A stretch of DNA of 64,000 bases. Origin: Acidimicrobiia bacterium. Lineage in GTDB: Bacteria; Actinomycetota; Acidimicrobiia; Spongiisociales; ZC4RG35. Below, piece by piece: positions 59,497-64,000 of the stretch. Location: contig PKRG01000012.1 in NCBI GenBank assembly GCA_017577575.1, forward strand, positions 17,006-81,005. The letters are read 5' to 3'. Numbering within the stretch: position 1 is the first letter of the stretch; the number at the start of each line of letters is the position of its first letter. The notes beneath the pieces are model-generated. The model saw only the letters and a list, made by a program, of their open reading frames with translations, ran no database searches and was not told where the DNA came from. The position numbers and the translations under genes are program-made.

Positions 59497-61205
59497 CGCT
59501 CGAGCTTCACCTTCTCGTTGCGGCCGATGAACACCTCGTCGCAGGAGCCACCCGCCGGCACCATCGGGAACACCATCTCCTCGGGGTCGACCACGACCTC
59601 GATGACCACCGGGCGGTCGTTGGTCGACAGGGCCTTCTCCAGCGTCGGCGTGACCTCGTCGGGGGTGGTGGCCCGGAACCCGTGGCAGCCCATCGCCTCG
59701 GCGAGCTTCACATAGTCGACGGCGTCGCCCAGGCGCGAGGCGGAGAAGCGGTCCTCGTAGAAGAGCCGCTGCCACTGGGTGACCATCCCGTGGACGCCGT
59801 TGTTGAAGACCACGACCTTGATCGGCAGCCCTTCGACGGCGGCGGTGATCAGCTCCTGGGAGGTCATCTGGAAGCAGCCGTCGCCGTCGACGGCGATGAC
59901 GAGCTCGTCGGGCATGCCCGCCTTGGCGCCGACCGCGGCGGGGATGCCGAAGCCCATCGTCCCCAGGCCGCCGGAGTTGATCCAGCGGCGCGGGCTGTCG
60001 AACTTCCAGTACTGGCTGGCCCACATCTGGTGCTGGCCGACCCCCGACACCAGGATGGCGTCGCCGCCGGTCAGGCGGTGGAGCTCCTCGATCACGTACT
60101 GCGGCTTCACCGGCCCGTCGGGGTCCTGGGTGTAGCGGAGCGGGTGCTCCCGTTGCCAGCGCCGCAGCATCTCCATCCACGGCTCCCGGTTGGGCACCTC
60201 GCGGTCGCCCCACGCCTCGATGAGCTGCTCGATCACCCGGCGGGCGTCGCCGACGATCGGGACGTCGGCGTGGCGCACCTTGCCGATCTCCGCCGGGTCG
60301 ACGTCGACGTGGATCACCTTCGCCTCGGGGGCGAAAGTGGCGGGGTCGCCGGTGACCCGGTCGTCGAAACGGACGCCGATGGCGATGAGCAGGTCGGCCC
60401 GCTGCAGTGCGGATATGGCGGCGTAGGTGCCGTGCATGCCCGGCATGCCCAGCGCCAGCGGATGGTCGTCGGGGAATGCGCCGCGCCCCATCAGCGTCGT
60501 CGTGACCGGGACGGCGGTGCGCTCCGCCAGTGTGCGGAGCGGCCCGGCGGCGTTGGCCTTGATGATTCCGCCACCCACGTACAGCACCGGCCGGCGGGCG
60601 GCGGCGATCAACTCCGCCGCCTCGCGGATCCGGGGGACGTGGCCGGCCACCGTCGGCTTGTAGCCGGGCAGGTTGATCCCGTTCGGCTCAGTCCAGCCCG
60701 TCGGGGCGTTGAGGATGTCCTTGGGGAAGTCGATCAGCACCGGGCCGGGGCGGCCGGTGGCGGCGATGTGGAAGGCCTCGTGGACGATCTGGGGGATCTC
60801 GTCGGGATCGGTGACGAAGTAGTTGTGCTTGGTGGCCGGCATGGTGATGCCGGTCGTGTACGCCTCCTGGAAGGCGTCGTTTCCCACCGCGGTGGTCGGG
60901 ACCTGACCCGTGATCGCCACCATCGGCACCGAGTCGACGAGGGCGTCGGCGAGCGGGGTGACGAGGTTGGTCGCGCCCGGTCCCGACGTGGCGATGCACA
61001 CCCCGACCCGCCCCGTCGCCCAGGCGTATCCCTCCGCCATGTGGCCCGCGCCCTGCTCGTGGCGGGCGAGGATGTGACGGATGGGGCCGCCGTAGAGGGT
61101 GTCGTAGAACGGAAGGATGGCACCGCCCGGTACACCGAACGCCACCTCCACGCCTTCGTAGGCGAGCGATTGCAGGAGGATGTGGGCGCCGGTCGTGTTG
61201 CTCAT
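59493..61205 (-). CDS. ilvB: Acetolactate synthase, large catalytic subunit
   Basis: A 570-residue ThDP- and FAD-dependent enzyme. It has the catalytic Glu in ARHEQGAGHMAEGYAWATGRVGVCIATSGPGATNLVTPLADA, FAD-domain VLYVGGGIIKANAAGPL, and the ThDP motif VIAVDGDGCFQMTSQELITAAVEGLPIKVVVFNN. The ATG at 61205 with GAGG upstream is chosen; a start at 61301 would lie inside the attenuator. It heads the ilvBNC-leuA-cnnM-cnnM-leuB operon. Confidence 0.96.
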   Translation of the reverse strand: MSNTTGAHILLQSLAYEGVEVAFGVPGGAILPFYDTLYGGPIRHILARHEQGAGHMAEGYAWATGRVGVCIATSGPGATNLVTPLADALVDSVPMVAITGQVPTTAVGNDAFQEAYTTGITMPATKHNYFVTDPDEIPQIVHEAFHIAATGRPGPVLIDFPKDILNAPTGWTEPNGINLPGYKPTVAGHVPRIREAAELIAAARRPVLYVGGGIIKANAAGPLRTLAERTAVPVTTTLMGRGAFPDDHPLALGMPGMHGTYAAISALQRADLLIAIGVRFDDRVTGDPATFAPEAKVIHVDVDPAEIGKVRHADVPIVGDARRVIEQLIEAWGDREVPNREPWMEMLRRWQREHPLRYTQDPDGPVKPQYVIEELHRLTGGDAILVSGVGQHQMWASQYWKFDSPRRWINSGGLGTMGFGIPAAVGAKAGMPDELVIAVDGDGCFQMTSQELITAAVEGLPIKVVVFNNGVHGMVTQWQRLFYEDRFSASRLGDAVDYVKLAEAMGCHGFRATTPDEVTPTLEKALSTNDRPVVIEVVVDPEEMVFPMVPAGGSCDEVFIGRNEKVKLER

Positions 61206-61261
61206 GGCTTGCCTCGGTGTGTCCGTCTCTCGTGTGCTCTCGGGGGTCGTCCTCGGGGTAC

Positions 61262-61286
61262 AAAAAACCCTCCCGTTCGGGGAGGG
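61262..61286 (-). terminator. Attenuator terminator before ilvB
   Basis: CCCTCCC and GGGAGGG around a 5-nt loop, followed on the minus strand by six T. It is the only terminator in the window with a clear U-tract, and it lies between the Leu/Val/Ile leader peptide and ilvB. Confidence 0.85.
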
Positions 61287-61292
61287 CAAGGT

Positions 61293-61324
61293 GACGCACA
61301 CGCCGGTCTTGGGGCGTGTGCGTC
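61293..61324 (-). promoter_or_regulatory. Leader hairpin of the ilvB attenuator
   Basis: GACGCACACGCC pairs perfectly with GGCGTGTGCGTC around an 8-nt loop. It begins at the leader peptide's stop codon, so a ribosome finishing or stalling there would control its folding and, through it, the downstream terminator. Confidence 0.7.
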
Positions 61325-61355
61325 AGCCGATAAGAAGTACCAGTGTCGAGGACAT
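61323..61355 (-). CDS. ilvB leader peptide MSSTLVLLIG
   Basis: A ten-residue peptide ending L-V-L-L-I-G, containing all three branched-chain amino acids in five consecutive codons. Starved ribosomes would stall there. Position between promoter and terminator is that of a classical ilv attenuator. Confidence 0.8.
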   Translation of the reverse strand: MSSTLVLLIG

Positions 61356-61366
61356 GTGTGCGGTGA

Positions 61367-61394
61367 AGTATGCCACAGCCGCCGCGGCGGTCAA
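61367..61394 (-). promoter_or_regulatory. Promoter of the ilv/leu operon (TTGACC / CATACT)
   Basis: TTGACC at 61394-61389 and CATACT at 61372-61367 with a 16-nt spacer. The transcript would begin near 61360, about 5 nt before the leader-peptide ATG. The -35 overlaps the stop codon of the MFS gene. Confidence 0.7.
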
Positions 61395-62572
61395 ACCACT
61401 TCCGGCGACGGCTCCTGGCGGCGCTGGGCGGCGACGAGGCGTCGATCCCACACCGCGTAGAGCGCCGACCCGGCCACGAGGATGGCGGCCACGGTGGAGA
61501 ACCCCCGGGCGTAGCCGGCCCAGTCGATGAGGAACCCGCCCAGGGGGGCCACGATCAACAGGGCGGCGTCGAAGAGGGAGGTGAACATCGCCATCGCCGA
61601 CCCCCGCTCCGCGGTCCGCGCCCGCGACACCACCTCGGACGACAGGATCGGGAAGACGGCGCCGTGGGCGAGGCCCATGAGGAAGGCGCCGCCCAACACC
61701 ATGGCGACGCCGTCGGCGAACGCCACGAGCCCGAGGCCGATCCCCTGGACGGCGACGCCCGACACGACCATCGGGCGGTGGGGGAGGGCGTCGTAGCGGC
61801 TGCCGCCGAAGGCGCGGGTCAACGTGGCGGTGCCCCCGTAGACGGCGAAGAACGTCCCCATGGTGGAGATGCCGACGGTGTCGATGTAGGTGCGGATGAA
61901 GGTGAACACCGTCTCCATCCCCATCGAGAAGGTGAGCGTGATCCACCACAGCGGGAGCATGTCCCGTTGGACGGCGACGGCCCAGAAGCTGCGCCGGGGC
62001 CGCTCACCGAGGACCGGCAGCAGCGGCAGCCTCCACACGAGCGCCCAGGCGACGAGGCTGGAGGCGCCGGCGGCGGCGATCACCCCGGGGTAGCCGCCGA
62101 GGCGGAGCAGGGCATCGCCGATGAGGTTGGCGAAGGCGATCGGCATGAGGCCCGAGAGCCCGAACAGGGCCAGGCCCTGGGTGCGCAAGCCCACCGGGAC
62201 GGCGTCGGCGGCATAGGTCAGCGCCGTCGTGTACAGGAAGACCTGGACCACCCGCTGGAGCAGGAACGCCGCCCACAGGATCGCCCCCGATTCGTCGACC
62301 ACGGCGAGGGTGGCGATGGCGACGATGTTGCCCACCCCGGCGACCCGCAGCACGGTGCGGCGATGGACGACGTCCAGGATCCGCCCGAACCAGGGTCGCA
62401 GCAACAGGGCGGCCAGCGCCGAGAGCGAGTACGCCACCCCGATCCCCGATTCGGTGATCCCCAGCTCGTAGAGGCGCCCGGGCAGGTTGACCATCAGGGA
62501 GAAGGCGATCTCCTGGAAGAGACCGACCAGCCAGATAGTGGGGAACGGGCGCGTGCGCCACACCGATGCCAT
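61391..62572 (-). CDS. MFS transporter
   Basis: A 393-residue protein with about twelve membrane helices. The loop between helices 2 and 3 (RPWFGRILDVVHRRTVLRVAG) carries the MFS GxLaDrxxRr-like motif. It resembles drug- or metabolite-exporting members (YfcJ/arabinose-efflux type); substrate unknown. ATG at 62572 begins just before the first helix; there is no clear Shine-Dalgarno. Confidence 0.85.
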   Translation of the reverse strand: MASVWRTRPFPTIWLVGLFQEIAFSLMVNLPGRLYELGITESGIGVAYSLSALAALLLRPWFGRILDVVHRRTVLRVAGVGNIVAIATLAVVDESGAILWAAFLLQRVVQVFLYTTALTYAADAVPVGLRTQGLALFGLSGLMPIAFANLIGDALLRLGGYPGVIAAAGASSLVAWALVWRLPLLPVLGERPRRSFWAVAVQRDMLPLWWITLTFSMGMETVFTFIRTYIDTVGISTMGTFFAVYGGTATLTRAFGGSRYDALPHRPMVVSGVAVQGIGLGLVAFADGVAMVLGGAFLMGLAHGAVFPILSSEVVSRARTAERGSAMAMFTSLFDAALLIVAPLGGFLIDWAGYARGFSTVAAILVAGSALYAVWDRRLVAAQRRQEPSPEVV

Positions 62573-62648
62573 AGAGGTGCGCAACGCTATACGCGCTCCG
62601 GATATGCCCGATACGGCGCGGCGGGGAGTGGACTCGCCTCGAGCCGGG

Positions 62649-62654
62649 TAGCGT
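62649..62654 (+). promoter_or_regulatory. -10 hexamer TAGCGT of the NYN-domain gene
   Basis: TAGCGT ends 6 nt before the ATG at 62661, no Shine-Dalgarno. Confidence 0.45.
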
Positions 62655-62660
62655 CGGGGC

Positions 62661-63851
62661 ATGGACCTGGACCGCCGGACGATGGAGCTCCTCCGGCCCG
62701 CCGCCGATGAGCTGCGGCGGGTCCTCCGGCGGATGGACGACGAGGACGTGCCTGCCTCCCTGCGCCGGCTGGCCGATAGCTCCGAGCGGCGGCTGCCCCC
62801 ACCCATCCTGAAGCGGGCGCTGCAGGAGCTCGACGCATCCGAGTGGCTGCGCCAGGAGGTGCTGTCCGCAGCCGAGCTCGAGCCCGACTCGCCCGCCGAA
62901 CTGTTCGTGCGCCGTCCCGAAGGCTGGGAGGAGCGCCTCGAACGAGCCGCGGCCGACGCCTCCGCCGTGGCCGAAGCCCGGGACCGGGGAGCGCTGGAGA
63001 GAGAGCTCGCCACGGCCCGCCGCCGGATCACCGAGCTCGAGACGGCCGTGAGGAGGGAAGCCGAAGAGGCCTCCCGGGCCGAGCGACGCGCCGAGGAGCG
63101 GTTCTCCGGCCGGTTGGCGGCGGCGGAGCGGGCCAGGCGGGAGGCGGAGCAGCGGGCCCGGGAGGCGGACCGGCAGGCCAGCCGGCTGGCCGCCGAGCTG
63201 GATCGGATGCGCGACGAGGTCTCCGACCTCCGAGCCCGGATAGAAGGCCTCCGCCAGCTCTTGGAGAAGGAGCGCCGCAGCGGAGGGCCGCCCCCGGTGG
63301 CGGAGCCCCGGGGATGGGTCCCCACCGAGCCGGAGGCGCTGGCGACGGAGCTCGATCGCATCGCCGCCGCGCTGCGTCGGCCGCCCGGCGTGGGCGACGA
63401 ACGCGGGGCCGGCGACGGCGCATCGCTGCGGCTGCCCGGGGATCTGCGTCCCGACCGGGTGGAGGCGATCCACTGGCTGCTCCACAGGAGGGCCCGGTGG
63501 CTCATCGACGGCTACAACCTCGCCCACCTCCTGAACCCCGACGTCGGCCCGGACGCCCGCCGCCGGGTCGTGGAGGCCGCCGGCCGGCTGGTGACGTTGG
63601 CGCCGCCGGGAACGGTGGCGGTGGTGGTCTTCGACTCCTCCGTCGACCGGGTCGAGATCCCCGCCAGCCGGAGGGTGCGCGTCCTGTTCGAGGCGTCCGC
63701 CGACGACTGGATCATCGAAGCCGCCCACCCCGGCGACGTGGTGGTCACCTCCGATCGGCGCGTGCGGGAGGCGGCGGAGGAGCGGGGAGCGCAGGGGCTG
63801 TGGTCGGAGGCGCTCGTCGCCTGGATCGACGCCGGCTACACACTCACCTGA
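62661..63851 (+). CDS. YacP-like NYN-domain RNA-binding/nuclease protein with coiled coil
   Basis: A 396-residue protein. The N-terminal 75 residues are helical; about residues 95-215 form a long Arg/Glu/Ala coiled coil (AEARDRGALERELATARRRITELE and onward); the C-terminal 130 residues are a YacP-type NYN (PIN-like) domain with RWLIDGYNLAHLL, VAVVVFDSS, VRVLFEASADDWIIEAA and VVVTSDRRVREAAEERGA, including the acidic metal-binding residues. Related YacP/Rae1 is a ribosome-associated endoribonuclease, so an RNA-processing role is inferred. Confidence 0.85.
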   Translation: MDLDRRTMELLRPAADELRRVLRRMDDEDVPASLRRLADSSERRLPPPILKRALQELDASEWLRQEVLSAAELEPDSPAELFVRRPEGWEERLERAAADASAVAEARDRGALERELATARRRITELETAVRREAEEASRAERRAEERFSGRLAAAERARREAEQRAREADRQASRLAAELDRMRDEVSDLRARIEGLRQLLEKERRSGGPPPVAEPRGWVPTEPEALATELDRIAAALRRPPGVGDERGAGDGASLRLPGDLRPDRVEAIHWLLHRRARWLIDGYNLAHLLNPDVGPDARRRVVEAAGRLVTLAPPGTVAVVVFDSSVDRVEIPASRRVRVLFEASADDWIIEAAHPGDVVVTSDRRVREAAEERGAQGLWSEALVAWIDAGYTLT

Positions 63852-63873
63852 AAGCAACCACTCGGCCGGCGTT

Positions 63874-63879
63874 TAGCAT
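63874..63879 (+). promoter_or_regulatory. -10 hexamer TAGCAT of the right-edge oxidoreductase gene
   Basis: TAGCAT ends 7 nt before the ATG at 63887; no Shine-Dalgarno. Confidence 0.45.
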
Positions 63880-63886
63880 CGGCGGT

Positions 63887-64000
63887 ATGACGCCGGCTGT
63901 CGTGATCCTCGGTGGCGGATTCGGAGGCCTGACTGCAGCGGCCGCCCTGGGCGACCGGGCGAGGGTCACGATCGTCTCGGACCAGAACTCCCTCCTGTTC
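63887..64000 (+). CDS. FAD-dependent pyridine-nucleotide oxidoreductase, N-terminal fragment
   Basis: Thirty-eight codons before the window ends. MTPAVVILGGGFGGLTAAAA is the FAD-binding dinucleotide fold (GGGFGG), followed by RVTIVSDQNSLLF, where the acidic residue normally ends the second strand. This is typical of type II NADH dehydrogenases and sulfide:quinone reductases; the fragment is too short to decide. Confidence 0.8.
   Translation, partial: MTPAVVILGGGFGGLTAAAALGDRARVTIVSDQNSLLF

Noticed and set aside
61206..61301. ilvB starting at 61301
   Set aside because: That start lies inside the attenuator hairpins and adds a tail absent from the family; ATG at 61205 has a GAGG site.

Overview
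The window is a 64 kb piece of a very GC-rich, gene-dense chromosome from an actinobacterium. Supporting signs are many GTG and TTG starts, 4-nt stop/start overlaps in nearly every operon, an SOS box of the TCGAAC-N4-GTTCGA type, a Nur-type TTGCAA-N5-TTGCAA box, an F420-type luciferase-like oxidoreductase, a tricorn protease and many apparently leaderless mRNAs. A deep-branching group such as Acidimicrobiia is my inference; nothing in the window proves it. I see no tRNA, rRNA, insertion sequence, prophage or CRISPR array, and no gene-free stretch longer than about 300 bases.

Layout. 1-2,700: a MarR-type regulator cut by the left edge, small lipoproteins, a MmcQ-HhH protein, a hypothetical gene and the RNase P RNA. 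2,711-13,157: a minus-strand xylose/xyloside operon (LacI regulator, sugar-binding protein, two permeases, GH3 glycosidase, xylose isomerase, a mutarotase-like protein, xylulokinase) with LacI-type operators before the binding protein and before lacI. 13,269-15,169: membrane proteins and trpD. 15,226-19,574: a Nur-like regulator, a Nur box, a nickel/cobalt ECF transporter (MN fusion, Q, O) and a coupled membrane-anchored alpha/beta-hydrolase-like protein that lacks the nucleophile serine. 19,575-25,977: a complete System I cytochrome c maturation operon (ccmABCDEF, ccmH/I, ccmG). 26,160-27,486: an ArsR-type regulator and a small protein.

27,491-33,248: the his locus, with hisR(yerC)-GDBHF-IE on the minus strand and hisA divergent across a shared palindromic region; hisC is absent. 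33,269-40,376: an F420-type oxidoreductase, a CDC48-like AAA ATPase with a degenerate first ring, an SOS-boxed exonuclease/GIY-YIG protein, an rRNA methyltransferase, an ECF sigma factor and a repeat-rich DUF5667-like membrane protein. 40,451-44,184: a nitroreductase, a membrane protein and three-gene proton-translocating transhydrogenase. 44,262-48,692: a Usp-CBS protein and an OpuC-type osmoprotectant ABC transporter. 48,703-52,553: tricorn protease and inorganic pyrophosphatase. 52,589-61,390: one minus-strand branched-chain amino acid operon, ilvB-ilvN-ilvC-leuA-cnnM-cnnM-leuB, with a classical attenuator before ilvB and a second Leu-rich leader peptide before leuA. 61,391-64,000: an MFS transporter, a YacP-type NYN protein and the start of an FAD-dependent oxidoreductase.

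The points I would look at first are: the catalytically dead hydrolase-fold protein translationally coupled to a Nur-boxed nickel transporter; an apparent AUA initiation codon on the first CNNM gene; a series of start codons placed 6-9 nt after a -10 hexamer (leaderless mRNAs); the two stacked ilv/leu attenuators; and a probable TrpR-family his regulator with its palindromic site.
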